From Stratiformator vulcanicus (GTDB taxonomy: Bacteria; Planctomycetota; Planctomycetia; Planctomycetales; Planctomycetaceae), in NCBI RefSeq assembly GCF_007744515.1, contig NZ_CP036268.1, forward strand, positions 696,482 through 760,481: DNA of 64,000 nucleotides, in the 5' to 3' direction. Of this stretch, positions 33,072 to 41,921 are shown in pieces; within the stretch, counting starts at the first letter, position 1, and each line of letters starts with the position of its first letter. The notes below the pieces were generated by a model that was not told the origin of the DNA, made no database searches, and saw only the letters and a list, made by a program, of their open reading frames with translations. Made by a program: the position numbers and the translations under genes.

Positions 33072-35063
33072 ATGGCAAAGCTTTTCATCTGTCGCAAGTG
33101 CGGACAGCGGATTCGCACTTCAGGTTACGCCCAGGTCCGGCCGGAACGATGCAGTCGATGTCGGGCGTTGCTCGAAGGCGACGGAATCGAGTGTCCGGAT
33201 CACGATGTATTCATCAGCTTTTCGTCAGTTGATCTGGAGGATGCAACGCAGATTTCCCAGTTGCTGCAACGAGAAGGCTTCCCCAGTTTTTTCTCCCAAA
33301 CCGGCATCAGTGCCGGCGATGACTGGCAGGAAAAATTGGTCTCTGCGCTCGAAGAAGTCCGTGCAGTCGTACTGGTGCTATCCCGCGATGCCGATCAATC
33401 AGTGCATGTTCAGCGGGAAATTAAAATTGCGGTCGAGGAAAAACTCCCGATTGTCACGTATAAACTCAAGAGCTTTCGCGAAAAGAAATTAAGGTATGCT
33501 GTTACCGGCCTTCACTTCATTGAGGCTTACAGATTAGGTAAGAAAGAGTCCCGCAGGCGCTTAGTTAAAGACGTTGAAGAAGCGGTTAAGCGTGGCAGGT
33601 CGAGAAAGACTTTCGTCGTTCAGGTTTCCCAGTGGGCTCAAGAACGATGGCGCGGCATTCGAAAGACGTCAAAGTATTTAACTCTTGCTGCGACTGTGGC
33701 CATTGTGACGCTCTGCGCGACGGTATGGAGCATGTCGACGACATCGGCTGCACGTACTGAGCAATTGGCCGAATCGATCCAAACGTCGCTTCCTTCGACG
33801 TGGGGACGACGGGAACCTTCGGACGCTTCGTTCTCCGTTGAGCCGGGAGAACACGAATTAATCGTCACCGGAACTCTCGATCAACAGATCGCGGTGATGA
33901 AAGATCTGAACGGCCGCCGGAGAAGCAGTGATGTCGAACCTTTGAAGGCGCTGGTGGAGGGGGAGATGTGTCGGGGGTTTTGTGATCCCGCCGACCGGCC
34001 GGTCTACGAAAAGCTGTTTCAGTTGGTTCGGACGAATTTCGACGGGATGCCGCTCAGGCAAAGCCTTGACGCGTTCGACGACGTTTTGCGCCTCGGGCTC
34101 GATATCGACGAAGCCGCGTTGAAGAGGGAGGGTGTCTATTCCGGAGTCGAGATCGAACTAAAATTGCCGCCACGACCGCTGCACGAAATTTTCCGACGGG
34201 TGCTGCATCAGCATGGGTGGGGGTACTTTGTTGATCGCGGTGTGTTAAGGATCGTTCCAAAAGGGGACGCCGCAAAAAGGCGGTATCGCGTTTTTTTCGA
34301 TGTGCGTGATCTCGTCGGTATCGAAATTCCAGAGGAGGATTTAGCAGCGATCTCGCCCTCGCTCACGACGACGTCGAATGCCTCGGACGTAACGACGTCG
34401 GAAATCCCCGTTGTGCCGCCGGAAGTCGTACTCGACTCCGATATCGCGGAGCAACGGCAGACGGTGCCGATCTACCGGGAGAAGGTTGAGATTAAGTTGA
34501 CCGGCCCCTCAACGATTCGGGCCGCTTTCGTCGACGATAACGCGGAGACAAGTCATTTCTTTCGTCCCCCCGAGCATCTCGTTTACGAGGCTGAAGCTTT
34601 CTCTAACATAGCAAGAGCTGCATCGGACGCTCGTGAAACATCATTGACGGAATTCAAAATTCGGTTTGCCGACCTGAGTCGTACAGAGGGGAAAGAGATC
34701 GTCGGCCGGTTTGTTGCCTATGGAAATCGGGAGCGGCTCAGCAACGACCCGTTCCATCTGAAGTCGAATGACGACGACCTGGGCGGGCTCCCGCTGCCCC
34801 TGAAAATCACCGATCGGATCGCCAGTTTTGTCGCGTCCGGATGTCAGGTTGATGTGGTGTGGTACCGACCCGCTCCCGACTCTGTCGCGATGCTGCTTGA
34901 GCCCGAAGTCAGCGTGACCGATTCGACCGATCACGAGTTGAGCCAATTGTCGGAAAGCTGCGCGTCTGGGGCGTCACCACCGGCGGGCGCTCAAACGGCA
35001 CTCGAATGGGCCCACGCACGGGGGCTTGTCATCGGACGGATGACACTATCGAAGGCCGAGTGA
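33072..35063 (+). CDS. Zinc-ribbon / TIR / transmembrane protein with STN-like domain
   Basis: 663 residues from ATG at 33072, preceded by a GGGGGCGA stretch. A zinc ribbon (Cys7, 10, 27, 30) leads into a TIR domain, about 44-150: HDVFISFSSVD, SISAGDDW-like box and SVHVQREIKIA, whose Glu116 is in the position of the catalytic Glu of TIR NADases. A basic linker and one transmembrane helix (201-219) follow. The periplasmic part contains an STN-like fold at about 315-398 (NFDGMPLRQSLDAFDDVL, RVLHQHGWGYFVDRGVLRIVP) as at secretin N-termini, then a C-terminal region of about 260 residues that I do not recognise. It could be an NAD-cleaving effector or a signalling scaffold triggered from the envelope; both are inference. 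Confidence 0.75.
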   Translation: MAKLFICRKCGQRIRTSGYAQVRPERCSRCRALLEGDGIECPDHDVFISFSSVDLEDATQISQLLQREGFPSFFSQTGISAGDDWQEKLVSALEEVRAVVLVLSRDADQSVHVQREIKIAVEEKLPIVTYKLKSFREKKLRYAVTGLHFIEAYRLGKKESRRRLVKDVEEAVKRGRSRKTFVVQVSQWAQERWRGIRKTSKYLTLAATVAIVTLCATVWSMSTTSAARTEQLAESIQTSLPSTWGRREPSDASFSVEPGEHELIVTGTLDQQIAVMKDLNGRRRSSDVEPLKALVEGEMCRGFCDPADRPVYEKLFQLVRTNFDGMPLRQSLDAFDDVLRLGLDIDEAALKREGVYSGVEIELKLPPRPLHEIFRRVLHQHGWGYFVDRGVLRIVPKGDAAKRRYRVFFDVRDLVGIEIPEEDLAAISPSLTTTSNASDVTTSEIPVVPPEVVLDSDIAEQRQTVPIYREKVEIKLTGPSTIRAAFVDDNAETSHFFRPPEHLVYEAEAFSNIARAASDARETSLTEFKIRFADLSRTEGKEIVGRFVAYGNRERLSNDPFHLKSNDDDLGGLPLPLKITDRIASFVASGCQVDVVWYRPAPDSVAMLLEPEVSVTDSTDHELSQLSESCASGASPPAGAQTALEWAHARGLVIGRMTLSKAE

Positions 35064-35143
35064 CAGGCCGAAGGCGGCGGTCAAATTTGCGATCGCTATA
35101 ACGACACACAAGTGTAGTGGTGTCGATCTTAATAGCACTTTGC

Positions 35144-35177
35144 GGCAATCGCAGCAGCGAGGCCTTTAGCGATTGCC
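35144..35177. terminator. Hairpin between convergent genes
   Basis: GGCAATCGC (35144-35152) and GCGATTGCC (35169-35177) form a perfect 9-bp stem with a 16-nt loop. It lies between the TIR gene and the convergent GYF_2 gene, overlapping the last codons of the latter. No long T-run follows, so terminator function is tentative. Confidence 0.4.
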
Positions 35178-38100
35178 AAGGCCCAAGTCTTTGTCATCGA
35201 CCGTGAATTGAAATAGCTCTGTGAATTCGGCTCCGACGTCAACATTAATGTTGGGCGGGATCACGCCGAGTTCGACGACATAGCGTTTGTAGTCATATGG
35301 AAGAATTTTCGCGCCGATGACATGGGTGGCGCCGTCCTCCCTCAATGTGTTGACTAATTTAACTTCGTCGGTCCCGATCGACCGACGTCCTACGGACGAA
35401 CGGCCCGAATTGTTACCGCCACGGTTGGGGTCCGGGACACGTCGATACCGGATACCGAGTTTGTCGAAGCGGCCTCCGAAGATCGACGTCAACTGGCCGC
35501 TGGCCGCGACGGTCGTCTGGCGAACTCGATTCACAAAGTCAAAGAACTTCTGTTTCTTAACTTCGAAGTTTTCCGCTCCCGGCCTTGGATCGAGTCGATT
35601 CGCCCGGAGATAGATTGGGTAGGTCGGCAGCGGGTCGTAGTAGATCGGAGGAATGAATCCGAGGATCGTCGTTGAATAGTCGCGTGTGACAACGATGTCT
35701 TCGGGGCGAATTTCGTCGGGCTGCCAGAATGCCTCAAGCCCATTTGGTTCCACTGTAACAATGGCGTGACGGTCCTGAATTTCTTTTACCTTTAACAAGG
35801 TTGCCAGGTAGCGGCCGGGTAGTCCGCTGCTGTCGCTTCCCAGCGACTGAAAACTGTCTGCGTCCGCACGCGCGGCCCCGGAGGGACGAAAGACGCGGAG
35901 CCGATCGCCGATCTGAATTTTGTCACTGCGTCCGAGGTCGACGACGTACTCTCCCTCCCGAATAAATCGAGCCCGACTGGCTCGCGGCAGCGTCTTCCGC
36001 AGGAGCTGGTTCATCACATATCGCAGCGCGAGATCTTTATCATCATCATGTCGGCGACTCGTAATCAGAAATCGGTCGAGCGCGTTTTCGATCGACTCGA
36101 TTTCCGCGATTTGATCGCGGGGGACACGGTGGTTTTCCTTATCGAGAGAGTAAAACGGAGTGCGGTACCACATTTCGGTTCCACGTTCTGCGTCGCCCTC
36201 TTCTTCAACGTAGACGAGATGCCGGGCCGGGGCCTCCGGAGTTCGGGCATAACCGAGCAGCGGCGGCACTTCTGCGCCGCGGAAATCTTCACGAAATTCT
36301 TCTTTAACTGTCGCGATCGAGAGATTGCCGGAGTCGAGATGAAATTGAACCGGGAGACTGGGCGGAGGCATACACCGATCGGCCGCTCCCTGCCAAACGA
36401 CCTCCCCGGTCGTCGTTTTAATCAGCCGAAAACTAAGGTGGTAGGGCGCTCCACCCGATGACGGACTTACGGCGACCGACAAGACGTGTGAGGCCGAGGC
36501 GAGAAAGCCTTCGGTCTGATTGGCGGAATCACGGTGGGTGCCGGTTGCGTCGCGAATCGCGGTGACTCCCTCCTCCTGCAGCAAGTCGTGCAGAGAATCG
36601 GACGGCGTAGCGCGAGGAATCCCGAGTCGCGCCAAACGCTCGCCGACCGTGTCGCGGATTTCCTGAATTGCACTCACCAGAGGAAGACTCCGACGGAAGA
36701 GGAATGTCGCGAGCATTGCCTTACGAAATTGAACGTCGCGAGCTCGCGGCGAATTGGCAATTTCGTCAATCGCTTCTTTCGACCAGTCTTTCTCGGCCCC
36801 GCCTGCAGAGTTGATGCTGACCTCGGTCAACACGCGGACGTGCCCCGGAGCAGTGCGTCGCAACCGGTGGGCGACATTCAATAGGGCGTAATCGACAAAG
36901 TCTGTGAATGTGGCGGAATCGAGGATGTTCTCCCCTTCGGCTTTTCGAGCCGAGCCGACGTCGACATCGCGACGGCTGACAGTTTTGACCTCCCCGCGGG
37001 ACGTCAGCATGCTCAACGAATTGTCATCGGCCCCGAGAAAAATCCCCAATTCGGAACGATCCGACAGCGACCGCTTCAGCACCGCAAATTCGATGGCGTC
37101 ATCGCTCAGCAACTTGATAAAGCTCCAGGACTTCCAAAGTTGAGCCAGTTCCCGTGCGAATTCATCGGGGACGTCTTCATCTTCTCGCAAGGTGGCGAGA
37201 CCGTCGCGGAATTCCCGCCGAGGGTCACGGATGACCGGAATGCGATTTCGATAACCGGCGAGGATCGCCCAGCGGGCCTGATCGTCGCTGACGGCACGGG
37301 CCACGAAACGGCCTGAACGGTCACCCTCGCGTCCGGTCGGATCCCATGCGATCCCGACCGCCGAGTTCCCGCCGGTGACGATTACAAAATCCGATCGCTG
37401 GACACGGTCGAGCATCTCGGCCATTTGGACGAGCCGTTCCACGCTCGCCTGAACGTCCCGTAACTCGCGCTCCAGGTCGGAACGAATCCCGCCGAGCCGG
37501 AGCATGAGTTGTCGACCCTCCGCCAGCATTGCGGCGCCCTCGGCCGGTCCCGATATCGTGCCCGAAAACGACTCGAACTTGTTGCTTGCCGTCCCGGCGG
37601 CAATCCCGGCCGTCTGTTGCTGACCAGCGGTGAGCTCGCCGCTGCCTGCCAATGTCGTGTTTCCCACCGGGCCTCCGACTGCGCCCGTTATTCCAGTTGT
37701 TTGTTGATTCTGAGCAATGCCGACGGTGGCATCGAAGTCGGATGTCCGGGCGAAGTATTGGAAGTGTTTCGTTTCCCGAAACAGCTCATCCATCTCCGCG
37801 GTGTAACGTGATTTTGTCAGCCCGGAAGAAAGGGCGACCTCGACGCGTGGATGCAGCCCGGCACGTGTTTCGATGAGATTGGCCTGATCGGTCCAATTCC
37901 GACGCGCCTGGTCTTTCTTCTGTTCCAGCCGGTCGATTTCCGCAACGATTGCGTCGACCCGCTTGAACATCGATTGGAACGCATCGTCCTTTTCGTCGGC
38001 CGTCCCCTCCGGATCCGAGGTCAGTACATCTTCGATCTGATCCAGCGGCCCGGTGCGAAGACTGTCGCGGGCGTCGCCGCCGGACCACGAAACGATTCCC

Positions 38101-38708
38101 CACCCGGCAACTCCGAGCCCGAGCAGCACGGCAGCGGCAAGGCCGCCCGTGATGAGCCAATCCTTTGACGTACTCGGAGGCCAATCGATCATCGGCCCGT
38201 TGCCCCCGGCCGTTGAAATCTGGCCGGGCTGAATTTCCGCTGCGAGTTCGCTTTGCCGGATCGCCTCTTCGGCTTCATGCCGCGAGATTTCCTGCTCTGA
38301 TTCAGAGCGGGCGTCGCCTGACGAAGACGTGTCGATGTGATGCGTCGATGGGTCAGAACCGCCGAGATCGCCGGTGTTTGTCTCGCTCGGACCTTCGGCG
38401 GTGCTCGGTTTCAGTGACTCCGGGTCGACCGGGACGTTCGCGGCTGAGCCGGCTGCTTCGGTTGAGACAGCTCCGCCGTTGGTCGCGATCGACTTTTTCT
38501 TTCGCTTTGCCGCCTGAGAAAGGCGCGCAAAAAGCTGTTGGAGCTCCGGCACATCGTGAGCAGGCACCCATTGCTCAGTCCCTTTCCGCAACACGTAGGT
38601 CGACTTCTTCAGCGAAATCTGCCCCGTCCGATGCAAGGCCGGAAGTGCATCGACTTCAAAGGGGCCGGCCGGTTTGCCGTCGACCGCCACGTAGAAAAGG
38701 TCGCTCAT
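35166..38708 (-). CDS. Large GYF_2-domain membrane protein of unknown function
   Basis: 1180 residues. The N-terminal 55 residues are a GYF_2 (DUF4339-type) domain (YVAVDGKPAGPFEVDALPAL, YVLRKGTEQWVPA). A Ser/Glu/Thr-rich linker follows, then one transmembrane helix at about 185-205 (WLITGGLAAAVLLGLGVAGWG). The large remainder is mostly unrecognised. It begins with a coiled-coil region (IVAEIDRLEQKKDQARRN). A part near 730-800 (LQEEGVTAIRDATG, LSVAVSPSSGG, TTTGEVVWQGAAD) recalls CsgG/LpoB-like lipoprotein folds, and the last 60 residues (EDGATHVIGAKILPYDYKRY) do the same. Topology suggests a cytosolic GYF_2 end and a very large periplasmic portion. It is convergent with the TIR gene, and a functional link is open. 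Confidence 0.65.
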   Translation of the reverse strand: MSDLFYVAVDGKPAGPFEVDALPALHRTGQISLKKSTYVLRKGTEQWVPAHDVPELQQLFARLSQAAKRKKKSIATNGGAVSTEAAGSAANVPVDPESLKPSTAEGPSETNTGDLGGSDPSTHHIDTSSSGDARSESEQEISRHEAEEAIRQSELAAEIQPGQISTAGGNGPMIDWPPSTSKDWLITGGLAAAVLLGLGVAGWGIVSWSGGDARDSLRTGPLDQIEDVLTSDPEGTADEKDDAFQSMFKRVDAIVAEIDRLEQKKDQARRNWTDQANLIETRAGLHPRVEVALSSGLTKSRYTAEMDELFRETKHFQYFARTSDFDATVGIAQNQQTTGITGAVGGPVGNTTLAGSGELTAGQQQTAGIAAGTASNKFESFSGTISGPAEGAAMLAEGRQLMLRLGGIRSDLERELRDVQASVERLVQMAEMLDRVQRSDFVIVTGGNSAVGIAWDPTGREGDRSGRFVARAVSDDQARWAILAGYRNRIPVIRDPRREFRDGLATLREDEDVPDEFARELAQLWKSWSFIKLLSDDAIEFAVLKRSLSDRSELGIFLGADDNSLSMLTSRGEVKTVSRRDVDVGSARKAEGENILDSATFTDFVDYALLNVAHRLRRTAPGHVRVLTEVSINSAGGAEKDWSKEAIDEIANSPRARDVQFRKAMLATFLFRRSLPLVSAIQEIRDTVGERLARLGIPRATPSDSLHDLLQEEGVTAIRDATGTHRDSANQTEGFLASASHVLSVAVSPSSGGAPYHLSFRLIKTTTGEVVWQGAADRCMPPPSLPVQFHLDSGNLSIATVKEEFREDFRGAEVPPLLGYARTPEAPARHLVYVEEEGDAERGTEMWYRTPFYSLDKENHRVPRDQIAEIESIENALDRFLITSRRHDDDKDLALRYVMNQLLRKTLPRASRARFIREGEYVVDLGRSDKIQIGDRLRVFRPSGAARADADSFQSLGSDSSGLPGRYLATLLKVKEIQDRHAIVTVEPNGLEAFWQPDEIRPEDIVVTRDYSTTILGFIPPIYYDPLPTYPIYLRANRLDPRPGAENFEVKKQKFFDFVNRVRQTTVAASGQLTSIFGGRFDKLGIRYRRVPDPNRGGNNSGRSSVGRRSIGTDEVKLVNTLREDGATHVIGAKILPYDYKRYVVELGVIPPNINVDVGAEFTELFQFTVDDKDLGLGNR

Positions 38709-39308
38709 GTCGGGCCCGCTGAATTATCAAGAACGATCGCCAAATTTCTGGGAGATTCGAAGTTACCAGACAGTGACTTAATTTCCAGTAGTGGCGGATC
38801 GTTTCCGGCAAATTCGGCCAATTTGAAAAGTCGAACCGCACCTGCCGGCATCGACCATTCGCATTCGGTCCCAAAAACTTATACAAAGGCGATGCGCTCG
38901 TTCGATCGATTCTGCAGCGACAGTCTGGTCCGACGAATATCGTCGACGCAGGCGGAGTTCGCTTTGACCGTCCGATTCTCTTCCCGCCGCGTTCCTGAAT
39001 GGCGGAATGTCGGGAAATCGTTGACGGCACGGCGGTGCCGATCGAAATTTGTTGTGTCAAAGTCCCTACAGTGGCGTTCTCGGTTCTGTGCGGAACATCG
39101 TCTGCACAGGTTCGGCCCTACGATGACTGTTCTGGTATGCTTTGGCGAAGCAGGACTCGACGGCGGGCGATCGCTCAGTGGCGTGGCAGACTTGCCTGCC
39201 GTTTCAGCTTTCGGCTTGGTTCCTCCACGTGCCCGGCGCAATCACCCACGATTAACAGAGCACGCGGATCTGACTGCATCGCGCGGAATTGATTGACAGG
39301 AGAGCGTC
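38709..39308. other. 600-nt divergent intergenic region without a supported gene
   Basis: Short reading frames exist on both strands, but none has a ribosome site or family features, and their composition looks non-coding. A 6-bp hairpin (CGGCAC/GTGCCG, 39025-39040) and an extended -10-like TGGTATGCT (39133-39141) are present. The latter would suit a promoter for the ATP-grasp operon, but no matching -35 is seen. A Shine-Dalgarno AGGAG ends the region. Confidence 0.5.
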
Positions 39309-39311
39309 ATT
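39298..39311 (+). promoter_or_regulatory. Shine-Dalgarno followed by an AUU start codon
   Basis: AGGAG at 39298-39302 is followed after 6 nt by ATT at 39309-39311, the first codon of the conserved ATP-grasp N-terminus. An in-frame TGA lies at 39294-39296, and no ATG, GTG or TTG occurs in frame between that stop and position 39597, so AUU is the best start candidate. Confidence 0.7.
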
Positions 39312-40841
39312 TACCGGTCTGATAGCTACGACGAAATTTTCGGCGATGACGGGAACCCTCGCGGTATTTGCGAGGAGTTCGTTGATCGCCTGCGGACGAT
39401 CTCGCGCGACGAACTGCTGGAGCGGCAGAAGGCCGCCGAGCTTGACCTGCAGAACCTGGGCATCACATTCAACGTTTACGGCCACGAGGACGGGACGGAA
39501 AAGGTCTGGCCGTTCGACATCATCCCCCGCATCATCGACGGAACGCAGTGGGAGCAGGTCGAAGCCGGAATCGAGCAGCGCATTCGTGCCCTCAACATGT
39601 TCGTCGACGACCTCTACAACGACCAGAAAATCCTGAAAGACAAAGTCGTCCCGCGCGAGGTGATCGACAGCGGAAAAAGCCTTCGCGACCAGATGCGGGG
39701 CTTCAGCCCGCCGCAGGGTGTGTGGTGTCACATCAGCGGGATCGATCTGATCCGCCATTCCGATGGCGAGTTCTACGTTCTCGAAGACAACCTGCGGTGT
39801 CCCTCCGGCGTCTCATACGTGCTGGAGAATCGCGAGATCATGAAGCGGTCGCTCGCCAAGGTATTTGGCGGGATGACCGTCACGCCGGTGGAGGAATATC
39901 CGGAACGCCTGTTAGAGATGATGATCGACTGCGCTCCGTCGAAGGTGCAAAATCCTCTCGCCGTCGTGCTGACGCCAGGCATCTACAATTCCGCTTACTT
40001 CGAACACACGTTCCTGGCCCAGCAGATGGGCGTCGAACTGGTGCAGGGTTCGGACCTCGTCGTCGAAAACGATCACGTTTATATGCGGACGACCCGCGGA
40101 CTGCGGCGGGTCGACGTGATCTATCGGCGGATCGATGACGACTTCCTCGACCCTGAGTGCTTCCGGCCCGATTCGACGCTCGGCGTGCCCGGCATTATGC
40201 GGGCCTACCATGCCGGCAACGTGACGATCGCCAACGCTCCGGGTGCCGGCGTCGCCGACGACAAGGCGGTTTACGCCTTTGTCCCCGAGGTGATCCGCTA
40301 CTACCTCAGTGAAGATCCGATCCTCAACAACGTGCCGACGTATCTTTGCGACGACCCCGAGCAGCGACAGTACGTGCTGGAACATATCCATGAGCTTGTG
40401 GTCAAACCGACCGGCGAGTCGGGCGGCTACGGGATCGTGATCGGCCCGCACTCATCCAAGAGCGAATTGGCCGAATGTGCCGAGCAAATTAAGGCGCACC
40501 CCCGCAAGTTCGTCGCCCAACCGATGCTAAATCTTTCGACCGTCCCCACGATGTTCGACGGCGTGATGAAGCCGCGACATGTCGATCTGCGATCGTTCGT
40601 GCTGTCGGGGAAAGAGGTTTACGTGATGCCCGGCGGATTGACTCGCGTGGCGTTGCGGGAGGGTTCGATGGTCGTCAATTCCTCTCAGGGTGGCGGCAGT
40701 AAAGATACGTGGGTGCTCAAGCCGCCGAAGAATTCGTCCGGTAAAACAATGGGCCAGTCGCAGGCTCAGTCCCAATCACAGTCTGGGTCCGGGTCCCAAA
40801 CGCAGTCACAGTCTACTGGCCCGGTCGGAGGGAATGCCTGA
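39309..40841 (+). CDS. Circularly permuted ATP-grasp protein (DUF404/407-like)
   Basis: 510 residues if initiated at ATT 39309. The first ATG (39597) would delete 96 residues that clearly belong to the family: [37 protein letters not shown] and [11 protein letters not shown]. The ATP-grasp core includes [54 protein letters not shown] and [31 protein letters not shown]. The last 35 residues are a Gln/Ser/Gly low-complexity tail. ATP-grasp enzymes of this type are predicted to form amide bonds, and comparative genomics places them with alpha-E and transglutaminase proteins in a putative peptide-synthesis or tagging system. Its stop overlaps the next start by 1 nt (TGATG). Confidence 0.88.
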   Translation: MYRSDSYDEIFGDDGNPRGICEEFVDRLRTISRDELLERQKAAELDLQNLGITFNVYGHEDGTEKVWPFDIIPRIIDGTQWEQVEAGIEQRIRALNMFVDDLYNDQKILKDKVVPREVIDSGKSLRDQMRGFSPPQGVWCHISGIDLIRHSDGEFYVLEDNLRCPSGVSYVLENREIMKRSLAKVFGGMTVTPVEEYPERLLEMMIDCAPSKVQNPLAVVLTPGIYNSAYFEHTFLAQQMGVELVQGSDLVVENDHVYMRTTRGLRRVDVIYRRIDDDFLDPECFRPDSTLGVPGIMRAYHAGNVTIANAPGAGVADDKAVYAFVPEVIRYYLSEDPILNNVPTYLCDDPEQRQYVLEHIHELVVKPTGESGGYGIVIGPHSSKSELAECAEQIKAHPRKFVAQPMLNLSTVPTMFDGVMKPRHVDLRSFVLSGKEVYVMPGGLTRVALREGSMVVNSSQGGGSKDTWVLKPPKNSSGKTMGQSQAQSQSQSGSGSQTQSQSTGPVGGNA

Positions 40842-41824
40842 TGCTCAGTCGCGTGGCAGACTCAATCTACTGGCTTAGCCGATATGTCGAGCGGGCCGAG
40901 AATTACTCCCGATTTATCGACGTCAATTACAACCTCGCGCTCAATGAGCACGGGGACGAGACGTCGAATCAATGGTGGCCGCTCATTTACACGACCGGCG
41001 ATCAGGACCTGTTTCGGGAATTGCATCAGGAAGCGGATCGCGAAACCGTCTTGCAGTTTCTCGCGTTCGAAAAGGAAAACCCCAACTCCATCGTTTCATG
41101 CGTCGCCTCCGCTCGTGAGAACGCCCGCAGCGTGCGCGAGTCGATCCCGACGCCATTGTGGGAGCAGATCAATACGTTCTATCTGCTGGTGAAATCGGCG
41201 GCCCGGCAGGACGGCCCCTTCACCGACCCCCAGAGCTTCTGCCGCAGTGTGCGGATCGCCAGTCACACCATCATCGGCCAGACTTACGGCACGATGTCGC
41301 ACAACGAGGCGTGGCACTTCAATCGCATCGGGCGCTTATTGGAGCGGGCCGACAAGACCTCGCGGATCGTCGACGTTCAGTACTTTCACCTGTTGCCCTC
41401 GGCCGCCGACGTCGGTTCGTCGATCGACATCGTTCGCTGGTCGGCGCTACTTCGCTCCGCCGATGCCCTGACGATGTATCGCAAAAGTCACGGGCGGATC
41501 ACGCCGAACGAGGTCGCCGAATTTCTGCTGCTCGATCGCGAGTTCCCGCGATCGTTCCACTTCTGTCTGATGAACGTGCAGGAGTCGATGTCGGAGATCA
41601 CCGGCAGCAAGCCCGGCACCTTTCAGTGTGAATCGGAGAAGTTAGTCGGTCGGCTCCGGACGGAATTGGACTACACATCGGTCGAAGACGTCGTTCGGAT
41701 CGGGCTGCACGAGTACATCGACAGCCTCCAAACGCGTTTGAACGATATAGGCGGTGCAATCGGCGACGATTTCTTCTCGCCTCAGAGTCGAGTGACTTCT
41801 TCGCAATTTCAAAGTCAGGGATGA
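40841..41824 (+). CDS. Alpha-E domain protein (DUF403)
   Basis: 327 residues, almost entirely helical. The family signature opens the protein: [28 protein letters not shown]. Other hallmarks are ENARSVRESIPTPLWEQIN, HNEAWHFNRIGRLLERADKTSRI and REFPRSFHFCL. The alpha-E fold is thought to work with the circularly permuted ATP-grasp enzyme encoded directly upstream (1-nt overlap), although its chemistry is unknown. A second alpha-E domain is fused to the second ATP-grasp protein of the same operon. The C-terminal 20 residues are Ser/Gln-rich, echoing the tail of the upstream protein. Confidence 0.9.
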   Translation: MLSRVADSIYWLSRYVERAENYSRFIDVNYNLALNEHGDETSNQWWPLIYTTGDQDLFRELHQEADRETVLQFLAFEKENPNSIVSCVASARENARSVRESIPTPLWEQINTFYLLVKSAARQDGPFTDPQSFCRSVRIASHTIIGQTYGTMSHNEAWHFNRIGRLLERADKTSRIVDVQYFHLLPSAADVGSSIDIVRWSALLRSADALTMYRKSHGRITPNEVAEFLLLDREFPRSFHFCLMNVQESMSEITGSKPGTFQCESEKLVGRLRTELDYTSVEDVVRIGLHEYIDSLQTRLNDIGGAIGDDFFSPQSRVTSSQFQSQG

Positions 41825-41921
41825 GCGCAATATCCAGTAGGACTTACCCTCTTTCGCCCGGTAGATGTCGGAACGCCGTTTCGCATCCTCCCACTCCCCC
41901 TGATGATCTCCAGTTAAAATT

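Noticed and set aside
38879-39241. Possible small gene in the 600-nt gap before the ATP-grasp operon
   Set aside because: Basic, low-complexity translation, no start context; more likely chance in GC-rich sequence.
39597-39599. ATG as start of the first ATP-grasp gene
   Set aside because: It would delete 96 residues that match the family N-terminus and has no ribosome site; ATT at 39309 with AGGAG fits better.
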